The notes under the pieces are model-generated. The model ran no database searches. It worked only from the letters and a program-made list of their open reading frames with translations, and was not told where the DNA came from. The translations under genes were made by a program, and so were the position numbers. From the NCBI GenBank assembly GCA_030847615.1, contig JAUMIR010000005.1, forward strand, positions 238,490,645 to 238,554,644: a stretch of DNA of 64,000 nucleotides, read 5' to 3'. Shown here piece after piece: positions 12,901 through 27,900 of the stretch (position 1 is its first letter; each line of letters opens with the position of its first letter). Origin of the DNA: Gambelia wislizenii (Eukaryota; Chordata; Lepidosauria; Squamata; Crotaphytidae).

Positions 12901-15900
12901 GGATGTAAACTTTTGCAGACTTAGGCCTAATTTTATTTGCTAGAACCTACAAGAGTAGAACCAATGAATCAGTTAAATTTACATAAAGGTTGGCTTGCCT
13001 AGTTCTCATTGATTCAATGGGCCTACTCTAGGTGGGACTAACAATTAGATTTAGGTTTTAAGTCTTTTCTGGAAGCTGCACCTCAGTGAGACCAAAGAGA
13101 CTCCTGGTATCCCCATTGCTATTCATCCTATTTGTAATCCCACCTTTCTTCCCAAAAAAAATTCAGGAAATCACGCATGAGATTATCCCATTTTATTATC
13201 ACAACAGCCCTGTGAAGTAGGGTAGCTCAAAAGAAAACAACTGGCCCAAGGTTATCCAATCTGCTTTGTGGCTAAGGAGACAGAGGTGGGGAGAGAACTG
13301 AACATTGGTCTCTTTAATCTACCTTCAACAGTCTAATCCAGCCTTTCCAAATCTGACATCTGCCCAATCTGAGATAATAAATCTCTTCATACCCAATCAG
13401 CAGCAGAAGTATGCTGGCTGGGGTTGACAGAAGTAATAATCCAGCATGTCTGGAGAGCACCACATTGGGGGAAGGTGTTTCTAATCACTACACATAGGTT
13501 CCTGCAGCAGCTAAAAAAGCCAATGTGATTCTAGGCTGCATTAATAGTAGTATAATGTCTAGATCAAGGGAAGTAATAGTGCCACTCTATTCTGGTCAGA
13601 CCTCACCTGGAATACTGTGTCCAGTTCTGGGCACCATAATTCAGGAAGAATATTGAGAAGCTGGAACGTGTCCAGAGGAGGGCGATCAGGATGGTGGGAG
13701 GTCTGGAAGCCATGCCCTATGAGGAGCGGCTTAGGAAACTGGTCATGTTTAGTCTGGAGAAGAGAAGGTTAAGAGGGCACATGTTTAAAGATTTGAAGGA
13801 ATGTCATACTGAGGATGGAGCAAGCTTGCTTTCTGCTGCTCTGGAGACTAGGACATGGAGCAATGGGTTCAAACTACAGGAAAAGAGAGTCTACCTAAAC
13901 ATTAAGAAGAACTTCCTGACAGTAAGGAAGTGGAATACACTGCCATGGAGTGTGGTGGAGTCTCCTTCTTTGGAGATTTTTAAACAGGCTGGATGGCCAT
14001 CTGTGGGGAATGATTTGATTGTGTGTTCCTGCATGGCATGGGGTGGACTGGATGGCCCTTGAGTTCTCTTCCAACTCTATGATTCTATGATTCCTCTGAG
14101 GAGGGAAAAAACACCTCTGCACATATTAAAAAAAAACCACTAGAGACTTCAAGGCTTATCTCAAGCCAAATTAAAGCAGAAAGGCAGCTGTAAAGTTCCG
14201 CCTCCCATGCTGCCTTACTGCATGACGTTGTCATTCTTCTGTTCAGGTCCCGTGGGAGACCGAAGTAAAGCAGCATCTTTTTGCTAACTGGAAAAATCAT
14301 TTAACAAAACAGACATAGTTTTACCTCATTCTCCTATGGGACCCGAACACCGGAAGAATGACAGCATCATGGGGTAGGGCAGCATGGAAAGCAGAACTTT
14401 CTGGTTGCCCTGCCATTTTAATTTGGTATGCAATAAACATCTTCCAAGTAATGTACAGTGGGCCCTTGGTATCCACTGGGGTTTGGTTCGAGGAACCCAC
14501 CGTGGATCCCAAAATCTGTGAATGCCCAAGTCCCATTATACACAATGGCACAGTAAAATGGTGTTCCTTATATAAAATGCCAAAATCATGGTTTGCTTTT
14601 GGGGTATACTGTACATATTTTTGGGAATATTTTCAAGCCGTGGATGGTAGAATCTGTGGATACAGAGGGCTGACCGTATGAAGAATCCAAGGCAATTGAT
14701 AAGAGAATGAAGCTATTTCCTAAACTGCCATGCTTCCTACTTTATGCATCTTCCCTATATAAGCCTATTTAAACAATTACTGAACTTGACAACAAAGACC
14801 CTGAATTAATTTCTACCCATAAATGCTTAACACATCCAAGGAAAGTTGCATAGAAAAATACTGGCTTCTTTGACTTCCGTCTCTTTCATTATGCCGATTG
14901 CCATCTCTAGGAACAGGGCATACCAGATTCATCATCACATGCAAAATACCTTATATCAGGTCACATTGTTTGTCCATCTAATCCACTACTTCCTGTTCTC
15001 TTAAACTGGAGAGACCAGGGATTCAGCTTGGAGCATTCAGTGTGCAAAACCATGCATTCTATGAGTACACCCAAGCAATAGTCCTTCTCCAAAAGTCTTT
15101 GGATATTTTGGCACCAGCGATCAATTAATCTCTATAACTTTCTCTTCTCCTCCTCGACTCCATCCAAAAACATGCCTATTTGGATGTACATTTTATAGCA
15201 GCCTGGTGTTCTGAAAGGGATGCTTCTTAAAATAACTCCATTATAGTTACAGTATTAGTTTGTGTAATTAAATGTAAAAAAATCATTTCTCTCCCTTATA
15301 CCTGGCCTGTCCATCAAGTTTTCTGAAACTGTTGGTCTAAGATTCTGCTACTTTAGCTCAGGCATTTGAGAGCTAACTCCCCAACAGCTTATCCTTCAAA
15401 AGCCTGAAGTTTTAGTTTGTTATATTAGCAAAATGTCTTGGGAAACAGACAGCTAGACAAAGAACATTGGGAAGCTACCTTATGCAGAATAACTTCATTC
15501 TACAGTTCCCAGAATCAACTGCCATGGGCAGTGTATTTTCCAGCCTGAAGATTTAAATTAGTCTTGTCTGCACTGCTTATGTCTGTTCTGACCATATGGA
15601 CAGGTTAGGGAGTGCAATTCAGCGTCAAGCAGCAATACATCTTAGGCCAGCATTGCTAGGATCTCAGTGTTTTAAAATTGTCCACTTCTGTGCCAGTACT
15701 TGACCTGTGTTCCTTATTCTGGGTGGTTGGCTATAAGCCATCATTGTGGTTTTCATAAATGCCCCCCAGTGTAGCTTAATTTAATACCCCATCTTTCTCC
15801 AGACATGGGACCCAAAGCAGCTCCAGGGCATAGGAAGAAATTTAAATGATGGCTCTGGCAAGCTCAGATTATAAAAATTGGGAATTCCTTGTTCTGACAA

Positions 15901-18900
15901 GCTAGGTTGTCATCATCTTTGACTGCATTTTGCCATTATGGTGTAGACTTTCCTGCTCAGGCAGGCATTTGGTTCTAAAGCATCATATATTTTTTATTAT
16001 ATTTTAAAACTATACTTTACTGCTCTTAGCCAGGCCTGAGTAATGTGTGAACAATACAAGGGCAGTTTATTAGTTTTTGTGTAAATCAATACACTGAGTA
16101 ATACTGCTGCCTCTTGTGTCTGAGAGCTGGTGTAGTGATCTGAGTGTCTGGCCAGGACTCTGAGTTCAAATCCCCACTCAGCCATTGAAATCCTCTGGGT
16201 GACCTATGGCAAGTTACACTCTCTTAACCTCAGTGGAAGGCAATGGCAACCCCCCCCCCCGAATAAATCTTCCCAAGAAAACCCCATGACAGGGCCACTA
16301 TAAATCAGAAATGATTTGAAGGCATACAACAACCACCCCTGCGCCCATCAAGACTGATTGGCATAGGAAAGGCCAAGAGCCCACACAACACCCATGCTTA
16401 TCTTAGACCCATTACATTAAAAAAAAAAAAAGTAGTGCACTACTGATGGCCAGGTAATCTTTTGTTCATTTTAAACAAGTTTCCCATTTTCATAAGCTAT
16501 GGATATTTCTCACTGGCTGTTAAGCCTACAGTCTATATGGACTGTCCTCTTTGGAATGCTGCTTCAGATGTGCATGGTAGCTTTAACAAAGGGTTAGAAA
16601 ATGTCTCAACCATAAATGCATCCTGTGCTATATAATCTTGGGAGAGCCTCCAAGAGGAAACACCAGTTTACAAGCAGCTTTGGAAAGAAATTTTGGGGTG
16701 AGGAGAACTTGTTTGCCTGGATGAAATGGCTCGGAGCACTGTTTTGCTTCCAAAATATTAAGTAAAACAAAGACAAGGAAAAGGATATGAAATAGAAAGA
16801 GGCAATGGGGATGTAAACCAGGGGTGTGGCGACTACCTGCTATGTCACCTGCTCGTATTTTATGCATGTCAATGTTTGGCCACAAATTAGGACATGATCT
16901 TAATGGGGGTGGGACGATGGACTTGGTGATGTCCACAATGGGCACATTGGCAGTAAACTGCAGAAAATGGGGTGCCAAAGTAGGCAGGGAATAGATTTTC
17001 TTTGGTTTTTTTGCGGGCTGTGAGGCCGTGTTCTGGAATAGTTTCTTTCTGATGTTTCACGTGCATCTGTGGCTGGCATCTTCAGAGAATGCAAAATTAA
17101 TGCACCTGATTGAGATGTTTTAGTCCTCTGAGTCACTTTTTGTGCAGAATCCATGCAGAAGTAGACTTATAATCTATGCATTCTATCAGATTTTCACCTG
17201 AGCAGCTGTAATCAAAGGCCAAGATCCTACTTCACCCTGGTGGAGGATAATGCTCATCCAGCATACTTCTGCCACCCTTTTCCCTTCTCCCAAGTACAAA
17301 TAACCTCATCCATGCCAGAGTATGCCCCCACAGCCAGTCAGTAACCAGGGAGATGTGTGGGAGCACCTGCGCAGCATCTGACTGTGGTTCCATCTTTGGG
17401 GAAAAAGAGAAGACATCCTCCTGCTGGATCTTCAGCAAACCACAGCCTGAAGCTGCCCAAACACCCACCTCCCCCCATCACTAATTGGTTACAAGGGAAG
17501 CTCAGGCACAACCAAGGTAATTTGCACTGGGTGAGGGGGGTGTCAGTGTAGAAGGAGGTACTGAACACCTCTTTGCACAACAACCTGCAAAGCACGTATA
17601 CTGGCATAGCAGGATATTTACATGTGCATCTGTCACCAAGAGGATTCCAGACCACTGTTCCCAAACTTCAGCCACCTGCCACCTACAGTTTTTCTTCTTC
17701 TTATAAACACATAGACAAAGATATAGCTGGGACAAAGGACACCCCAACAAGCTGACTGACTTTTGCCAATGGGGTATGTGTTGTGGTCACAGTCAGTGTA
17801 ATGTACTGGGATGAAAACTATCCATACAGTATTGTTTTTCAGCAAACTCTGATGCAGCAAAGAAAAAGTCATGTACTTTGGTAGTCAGTAGGTTGGCCCC
17901 ATTCAGGAAAATTGAAATGTCTTCCATGAGAGAAACACAAAGTTCAATGGCATCAGGAAATACTCCACAATTTTTTTAAAAAATCATATTTAATTCTATT
18001 TTTGCTTTTATTCCACCTTGTGTGTGTGTTTTTTTTTGTTTTGTTTTTTCATGTGTTTTTTGGGGGGGGCAATGAGCATTTCAGTGGAAGATGTTTGATC
18101 CCTGCACACACTCTTCTGAACATGGTACTTTTAAATACCCAGCAATACAACTTAATACTCATTGGTGTCAGAAAATATCACACAACTCACACAATGTAAG
18201 GCAGGAGGGGTATCCTTGTGCATAAGGGTTCATCATTCCCATCTGATAGGTCCCATGGCTTCACTGGTATGGAATTAGCTGACAGGAGGCCTCAACTTAT
18301 TAAGCCATAGAGCTTGTTGGAAATCATTACATCCATCTTACAGGATTTTCTTCACAAAATAAACTTTTAAAACATATAAACTTTGGGCTTATCTATATGA
18401 GGCAATAAAATGCTGGTTGATGTCCACTAACACCAATTCGCAGCAGCTACACTGAGGCCATGATATTGAGAACGCAGCTGCGCTGGGCAGGGCACGTTTC
18501 TAGGATGGAGGACCATCGCCTCCCAAAAATACTACTCTACGGTGAACTCGCCACGGGTCAGCGTAAGAGGGGCGCTCCAAAAAAAGAGATACAAAGACTC
18601 CCTGAAACAACATCTCAGGCTCGGCCAAATTGATCACCAACAGTGGTCCGCCCTGGCCTCACATTGGGAGGCATGGAGACGCACTATCCACAATGCTGCA
18701 GCCTTATTTGAGAACTCATGCCAAACAAGTCTTGAAGAAAAACGACAACACAGAAAGAATCACAACCTTGAAACCTCACCCAAGGAGACCTTCTGCTGTG
18801 CTTTCTGCAACCGGACTTGTTTATCTCGGATTGGCCTTTTTAGTCATCAACGCGCTTTCAGAAAGCGCGGGATGAGTCCTTCCTGAATCTTCATTTGCGA

Positions 18901-21900
18901 AGAAAAGCCAGAGAGAGTCATTTGTCTCCATAGTTTTTTTTAAGATTGCAAGCATGCAAAGCCATACGTGTTTGTTGTTCAAACAGGTATGCCTGCAAAT
19001 CAAAATGGTGGGCATGAGTGAATAACTTGTGTTTTTATTGTCACCAGTTGCTGCCACCAAACACTATTTGTGTGGAAGTATGATCTTCCACTTAAATAAA
19101 CAGAAAAAATCGGGGGAGAGGCTATTTCATCGCCTCAGCACAGATTGCTACGGTGAAAATCCAACATGGTGGTTCCAGGCACTTGCCTTGCCAGCATGCT
19201 CTGCTCTCTCGTGCACAAACAACCAATTAGCTTTCCACTTCCACTCTTATCGGGAATGCGTAGCAAAGCGAACCAGTTGTCCCAATGATCAGGAATACAC
19301 ATTTCTTTGGGTGTTTTTGTTTGTTTGTTTGTTTTTTAATAAGGGGAAAGCCACAAAGGCTTTCCCCACGGAGCATTTGGAGTCCCCCCCCCACCTCCTC
19401 CCAAATATGGCAAAATGATATGGGACCCCATTGGGACAAAAGGTATTCTTGAATTCTATGAGGAGTATTTTACCATATAGATAAGCCCTTTCCTTCATCC
19501 TGATGCTCAGAAGCCCTTATTTTAAATTCAGTAGTTAAGCACTGACCTGGTTGCCATGGGTAACAAGGAATTTTATGCAAGTGAGGAATACACACAGACA
19601 GACAGAGAGAAAGAGAGAGATAGAAACTAGGGCTGGATGCCCTATCACCTGCCCCCTGGTCACTCCTGCCTCCTTCCCTTACCTTTAGCTTTCTCTACCA
19701 CTGATAATGTTGTTGGCAACTTTGGAGCTGGTAGTACCTCCCCACAGCTGCCTCTGCTGTAAATCAGATGATACTTACTTATGAATAAACCATTTGCACA
19801 TCTATTCTGCCCATACGCAGGGCACCACAATTCAAAAAGGATATTGACAAATTGGAGCGTGTCCAGAGAAGGGCAACTAAAATGGTGAAAGGTCTGGAAA
19901 CGATGCCTTATGAGGAGAGACTTAGGGAGCTGGGTATGTTTAGCCTGGAAAAAAGACGGTTAAGAGGCGATATGATAGCCCTGTTTAAGTATTTGAAGGG
20001 ATATCACGCTGAGGATGGAGCAGGCTTGTTTTCTGCTGCTCCAGAGACTGGAACACGAAGGAATGGATGCAAGCTCCAGGAACAGAGATTCCACCTCAAC
20101 ATGAGGAGGAACTTTTTGACAGTAAGAGCTGTTCGGCAGTGGAACACACTCCCTCAGAGCGTGGTGGGGTCTCCTTCCTTGGAGGTCTTTAAACAGAGGC
20201 TGGATTGCCATCTGTTGGGGATGCTTTGACCAAGATTTCCTGCGTGGCAGGGGGTTGGACTGGATGGCCCTCGTGGTCTCTTCCAACTCTGCAATTCTAT
20301 GATTCTATGATTCTAAGTAAATAAAACATTTTGTAGGCTAGTTTTATTTTGTAAGCTTATTTATAAGACTGTTTAGATTTTAAATTACAGGTAAGATTTC
20401 CCAGGCCTCATGCTGTTCTAATACATTAAGCTTTCTGGATAGCACTTCACGCTTCTGATTGTCTATAGGCCCACAAAAGTGCATGGTATAAATAAATTTG
20501 CTAGTCTTTATAGTATCACCGGATTTTTGTTGGTGGTGGTGGTTTTGTTATTCCAGATTCACATGACTGTTGTTGTGTGCCTTCAAGTTTCCGACTTATA
20601 GCAACCCTAAGGTGAACCTATCATGGGGTTTTCTTGGTAAGATTTGCTCAGAGGGGTTAGGAATTTTTTATTGGAATAAGACCATTCTACTGAAAAATAC
20701 ACCCGACCGCAAAAGGCCATAACAATAACACAAAAATAATATTGTTTTCTTCTTTTCTTACTAATACAAAAAATAAAACTATCTATCCTAACACTAATAC
20801 ATTTTTCCTCTTAATCTAAATGCACTATAATCACATTATATTTACACAATACCATTATACTTATTTGGAAAAGAAAAAATAATAATAAAAGATTAATTAA
20901 AAGATTAATTAAAAATAATACAAAATTATACAAAAATACACTAATAATAATAAAATATTTAAAATATCCTTTTAAGTTATTGCTGGGGTTGTCTCACTAA
21001 ACCACGGCCAAAACTTTTTCCAACAATGGTTTGGCAATTTCTCTTTTTCACTCAGAGCTAAATTTTCAATTACGTTCTTCACATAATAAGCAGTGCCTTT
21101 TACATCCTGCAGATTTTGACTTTTCAGCTCCCTTTGTCTTTGGAAAACTAACCCTAACATCACATAGAGGTTGACCAGGCGCACCGTGGACCAGGGCACT
21201 TTCCAAAAACTCTCAGCCATGGAACCAGACTCCTTCCTCTTCCTCTTTTGACCCACTGACTTTCTGGGTCCCCTGACACCCTCTGGAGGTTCAGTCCCCG
21301 AAAGCACCATCTCCCAAGCCTGTTGTGCCAAATCTGGCCAATCCAGGACCCGGGCCACCTCCTCCCATGTTTCCCGGGCACTCGGGCAGTCCTGGACAAA
21401 GTGTCTGATCGTCTCCTTTTGTGCCACGCCACTCAAAATCTCAGCCTTTTTATATTTCAGACGAGGACAAGTCTGCTCATCCTCTGCGGTCCACGGTCTC
21501 CTTCCCCTCAGATTAAGAACCTGATGGTAGAGCCTCCACCTCAAGTCCCACAACTTTTTGGGGACCCTTTTGTCCATGAAAAGGGGTGTTGTCTTTGCTG
21601 TCCTCTGAGGCTGAGACACTGTGACTTGCCCAAGGTCACCCAGTGGATTTCCATGACCAAGTGGAGATTCTAACCCTGGTCTCCAGAGTTACAGTCCAAC
21701 ACTCAAACCACTAAACACACTGGTTCTGTCTCACATAATTAGTCCTTCAGAATTAAAGATACTGTTGCACCCTTAAGTTTTCTAGAACTGGGCATGCTAC
21801 ACACACACACACACACACACACACTTAAAAAAAAAACCCAGCAACCACAAATGTCTGATATCCAAGCCTACCAAGCTCTGGATTAGAGATCAAAAACATT

Positions 21901-24900
21901 TCCTTTTTGGACTACAATTCCCAGAATCCCCCAAACATGCAGTCATGCTGGCTGCAGAATTCTGGGAATTATCATAGTCCGTGCATGAAAAGAAGCAGGC
22001 TTCAGGTTTTATTTAATCAGCACTCACCCTTTTCCTTCTCCCCCACCTCTTCCTCCCCTTCACTCCCATTTGACCTAAGCATGAAGTCACTCCTTTGTTT
22101 GCTCTAGCCATTTGCCTGACTGATTCCTATCTCTTCCTCCCCCCTCTCAGTTTTCTGGCCACGACACCCATTTCACACTCACAAAACAAGGAGGAAAGGA
22201 GTGGGGCAGGTGGCCTTCCAGGCAAAATGCAGGTGATTTTGGCTAATGGATTTAAACAGATGGTCGGCCTCATCACGGGAGATACTGTCTTGCCAAATCA
22301 TACAGTATACAGTATTACGATACCAAGTAGGAAGAGGTACAGCGTGTCTAGTAGGCTGGTGGTTTAATTAGAAGCTTGGACTTCAGCTTTGTTTCCTGCG
22401 ATGCTGACTTGGCTGTTAGAAATAAAAGTAAGGGTTTCTTTGGGATTTTGTCAGAACCTCACCCCATTCTACAAACACTGTGCATTTAAAAAAAACACAC
22501 ACACAACCATAAACTAAATTGTTAGTACAGTTGTCTCTTCATATTAGCTGGGGTTTGGTTCCAGGACCCCCATGGATACCAAAATCAGTGAATAGTCAAG
22601 TCCAATTATATGCAATGACAAAGCAAAATGGTGCCCCTTATACAAGATGGCAAAATCAAGGTTTCCTTTTGGATTATTGTTTTTTTAAGAATATTTTCAA
22701 GCCGTGAATACTTAAATCCATGGATGCCAAATCTGTGGATACGGAGGGACAACTGTACAAGCTAAAGATTATTTGCAGGACCAATTGCTGAATGATATGT
22801 CAACACTTTTATAAATCCATTGATTCAATGGGCTTACTTTATTTAGGACTAACAACTGGGCATTGGGCTATCATATTTCCCTTCACTTCACATAGACAGT
22901 GATTAGAAACTTCTATTTCCATTTGTAAGAAACCATCATTTGCTGCTTCATTCAACAAGCAAACTATGGTTTGCATCTACCTGCAAAGCAGAATTAGAAA
23001 ATATTCATTGCAATATATAAGTTGAGGGCAGAAGTGTGGAATGTGTGTCCTCCAGCTATTATTGGTCTGCAATTCCCAGAATCCTTCAATAGCAGCTCTG
23101 CTGGCTGGGGCTGAAGGAAGCTGCAGTCCAATAACATCTGGAGAACCACATATTCTCCACCCTAGCTTTGGCGGGGGCAGATATGGCAACTCCTATTATT
23201 AAATCAAAACAAATTTGTAACATGTACAGTGTGACCCCCATATCCACAGGGGATACTTTCTGGACTTACTGTGGAAACACGAACCCACCGATAATAACAA
23301 ACCCTATTGAAATGAACGACTTCCAGCCCAAGCATACCACAGAGTTGTGCTGGAGAACCTAGAGATTCATAGAGATAACACCTCTTTAAACATTTTCTAG
23401 GTCCTCCAGTGTGACTCTATGGTCAACCTCTGGAAGAAGCATGCCATAGAATTGCACTGGAGGACCTAGAAAATGCCTAGAGAGAACATATTTTTTCAGA
23501 TCCCAGAAAGTTAAATGGTGGGTACTGGTCCAGTGGATAAAGGTGCAGTACTATACATCCATACCTGATGGTATCGGTAACAGCTGTAAGACATAGGTAG
23601 AAGCACAGCAAAAGATCTTTCTTGTCTGACATATATGTCAGAACAGCAAATGCCTACACTGCACAGTTGAACTTTCCCTGATACAGCTTCTGCCTCTCTT
23701 TTGCACAACTTTTTAAAATACAGTCAGCCCTCTGTATCCATGGATTTGGCATCCAGGGATTCCACTATCCACAGCTTGAAAATATTAAAAAAAAAATAAA
23801 TTCAAAGAAGCAAACCTTGATTTTGCCATTTTATGTAAGCGACACTATTTTACTATGCCATTGTATGCAATGGGGCTTGAGCATCCATGGATTTTGGTAT
23901 CCATGGGGAGTCCTAGAAACAAACCCCTATGGATACCGAGGGCCCACTGTACACTGAGCACGGCGGAAGAACTAGAAATGTTCTGAGGAATACACAACCT
24001 CCATGCAACCAAGAAATGAAAAGAAATAAAACAATGGGGTGCCACGCATATCACTGAGAAGAAGCAACCATAAATTATTCCTCCAGTACTTATATAACTA
24101 CATTCCATATAGTCCTCATATTTATTTATTTTTATTTAGTTAGTTAGTTATACCCCGCTCTTCAGCCACAAGGCTATCAGAGCGGCTTACAAATTGTTTT
24201 TAAGCAATAGCTATTTACACATCTACACTTAAACAGTTTCCAATTTGTGTTAGCTAATTGCCCCCATTGTCCCCCCAAATTCCTTAAAATGATTATCTTG
24301 CTACACGAGGGCCAGCGCGGTCAAGTCAGATATGGCGATGCTCTTTCAGAGCCCTTTCTAATAACTAATGCAGTGATGCAAGGTTGTGTTCTTGCACCAA
24401 CTTTATTTACAATCTTCTTCAGCATGATGCTCCAAAGGGCTATGGCAGAGCTTGAAGAAGACGACGGCATCTATATACGTTACCGTACTGATGGTAGTTT
24501 GTTTAACTTAAGCCGTCTGAGGGCTCGCACTAAGACTCTAAACTATCTAGTCCGTGAGCTGCTCTTCGCTGATGCTGATGCCCTTGTTGCCCACACAGAA
24601 ACAGCTCTGCAGTGCCTAACATCCTGCTTTGCAACAGCTGCAGAGCTGTTTGGGCTGGAAGTCAACCTGAAGAAAACGGAAGTTCTTTACCAGCCTGCAC
24701 CACAGGACAAACACCACCATCCCCACATTGCCGTTGGCAAATCTGTGCTTAAGTCCGTTCAGCAGTTCGCCTACCTGGGAAGCATCATCTCCTCAGATGC
24801 CAAGATTGACAAAGAGATCGGTCACAAATTAGTAAAGGCATATAGCGCATTTGGAAGACTTCACAAAAGAGTCTGGAGTAATAAACACCTGAGGCGAAGC

Positions 24901-27900
24901 ACAAAAATCAGTGTGTATAGAGCCATTGTACTGTCTATTCTCCTTTATGGATCTGAAACATGGGTCACCTATCGCCACCACCTACGACTCCTCGAACGCT
25001 TTCATCAGTGCTGTATACGCACAATCCTAAATATACACTGGACTGACTATGTGACGAATGTTGCTGTCCTTGAGCAACCAGGGATCACCAGCGTTGAGGC
25101 CATGATATTGAGAACACAGCTGCGCTGGGCAGGTCACGTTTCTAGGATGGAGAACCATCGCCTCCCCAAAATAGTACTCTATGGTGAACTCGCTACTGGT
25201 CAGCGTAAGAAGAGTGCTCCAAAAAACGATACAAGGACTTCCTGAAACAACATCTCAGGCTCAGCCAAATTGATCACTAACAATGGTCCACCCTGGCCTC
25301 ACATCAGCAGGCATGGAGACGCACTATCCACAATGCTGCAGCCTTATTTGAGAACTCACGCCAAACAAGTCTTGAAGAGAAACGACAACGCAGAAAGAAT
25401 CACAACCCAGAAACATCACCCAAGGAGACTTTCTGCTGTGCTTTCTGCAATCGGACTTGTTTATCTCGGATTGGCCTTTTTAGTCATCAGCGTGCTTGCA
25501 GAAAGTGTGGGATGAGTCCTTCCTGAATCTTTGTTTGAGAAGAAAAGCCAGAGAGGAGAGAGAGAATTGCCCCCATAATACTATAAGGCTGGCTAATATA
25601 ATAATAGTTATAGACTAGCCTTCCTTAACATGGTGTACTTCAAATATGCTGGTGTACAACTTCCATCAACCAGAGTCAACAGGGCTGTCAGTGGAGGATG
25701 GGAACTAATGGCCAACACATCTGGAGGGCACCAAATTTGGAAAGAATGTTACAGACACTGAGACTCTGGGCGGGAGGAATTACATTTCCCAGACCATAAT
25801 ATTGCAGTTTGAGTGCTGGGGGACACAATCCTACTGCAAATTCTCCCCTTAATGAAGTCAGTCAAGCTCCTAACAAACGTACATGTAAAATAGCATAATT
25901 TTTTTTGCACCAGACAAATGATGCCAGACCTTTGTTTCTCACACCCCAGAAAAGAAACAAATGTTGCAGAATGCTGCCCTGCCTAAGAGATAAGGGAAGG
26001 CACAGCCAGCGGTGGCACTAGGGGGGTGCAGAGAGGCCAAACCACACCAGGTGGCATCCTCAGAGGGAGGGATGACACAGACCTTAGTAACCCCACAGGG
26101 CCCAGCCAAGCTAGCCTTCTTTGAAAAGCTTAATACAGCATGATTGTGGAGCATAGTAATGTTCCCTCATGGGGTGAGTAATTTGTGACATCAGCAGGAC
26201 TTTCAATTAAGCCAGAAAAGGAGAACTTGAACTAACTACACATTTGTGGTCAGGGAGAAATTAGCAAGGCAACACAGACCGCAACATCCCCTGGAAATGT
26301 AATGAATTGGGCTGGGTGCGGGATAAGCTACCGTAATACAGTATTATCATTAGCTTCCTCTTAGAGGAGAAGAGGGAAAAGAGACAAGAGGATATGAGAG
26401 AACAATGCACAGTATTTTATAAATTTAAATCACCTCTCTTTCATGTTGTGTTTGTGGCATTTCATCTGTCCCTTTGTTGTTACATTTTTATTTAGAACCA
26501 GCATCTCTGTCTCTCTGTCTCTCTGTCTCTCTATATCTATATCTATCTATATATATAGATAGATAGATATAGATATTGCTTTTACATTTGCACATATGGA
26601 TAGCTGTGTACTGAAACTGCTTGAGCGCAATTAGGCAGGAGAAAATTCCAGAAAAGTATAACACAGGCTTTCCCACTGGTGCTGCTAATCCATGGATACT
26701 ATACCCATCACTGCACTATGCTTCAATCTGGCACCCCCAGCAAGCCTGTCTAATTCATTGTCAAGGAGAAAAGAGTTCTCAGGTATCCCTTCTTTCAAGG
26801 ACTCTCTTACTCTGCAATTTTGCAGAACTGCAAAAAAATTAATAAAAACAACAAGGCCCATACAAACAAAGGAGGGGAAAGTTCCAAAGTTACTTTCAAA
26901 GCTCTTTATGGTCTCTTCAAACTCTCTTGTCTCAAATCCAGCTATATTTCTGGCTGCAATTTTTGCTGCTCCAATTCTACCACCCTAAACCATCCATCCT
27001 TTCTCCTTTGCTGCCTCAGGCACCACACCAGTGTCTTTTCTTATAAAGTCCTGCTCTTCTATTAAGACTTTGGCATATCACAGTTCCTCAACCTCGCACT
27101 GTTCAGCTGCTGGACGACAGCACCCATCTCCCGCAGCCAGCACAGCAAACAAAACAAAACAAAACCCAAAACCTTGGACTTATTCCCTCTGGAACAAAGC
27201 TTAAATATGTATACAGTAATTCATCCAGGCATGTTTGTTTTCTATTGATCTTCATCCCTCTACCTCCTCCCCTCACACCAAGTCACAGAGGTTAATGCCT
27301 TGAAAGAATGCATATACAGTACAGTACTATATGATCTTGGCTGTCTACAACAGTGGCTCTCAAACTTTGGTCCTCCAAGTGTTTTGGATTTTAACTCCCA
27401 GAATCCTTAGCCAGCTTGGCCAGTGGTCAAGCATTTGGGGAGCTGAAGTTGAAAACATCTGAAGGACCAAAGTTTGCGAATCCTTGGTCTATAAAACCTT
27501 CTTTTATACATCCTGACACTCCTGGATGTTTCCAGTTTCTTCTGCTTCTTTTTTCTTCCTAGGGCTGAATTCAAGAGACAAAACACAACTTTCAGGCTCT
27601 CCCTCATGTAGCTTTGGAGCCTGCCCAGCTTTCTACCCAGTATTGGATTAAGTCTCTGTCTCCCTTCCTGCACACCTCTCTCCACTGGGATATGACACCC
27701 AGTCCAGCACATAAGTGGGAAACAAGCAGCCCTTTGGAATTTGTTGGACTGCAACTCTCATTGTGGCAAATGGTGAGGTCCAACCACATTCAGAGGGCTA
27801 CAGGTTCTGCTTTAGACCTTGCAAGGCTACAGGGATTCCATTAGGTACCAGAAGCAGGGACGTCTTAACACTAGAGGTATCCCTCAGTTATCGAAATAGA

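Noticed and set aside
24247..24288. Formal start of the 332-codon LINE ORF at 24247
   Set aside because: This codon is GTG and lies in flanking DNA left of the target duplication; the frame enters the element by chance.
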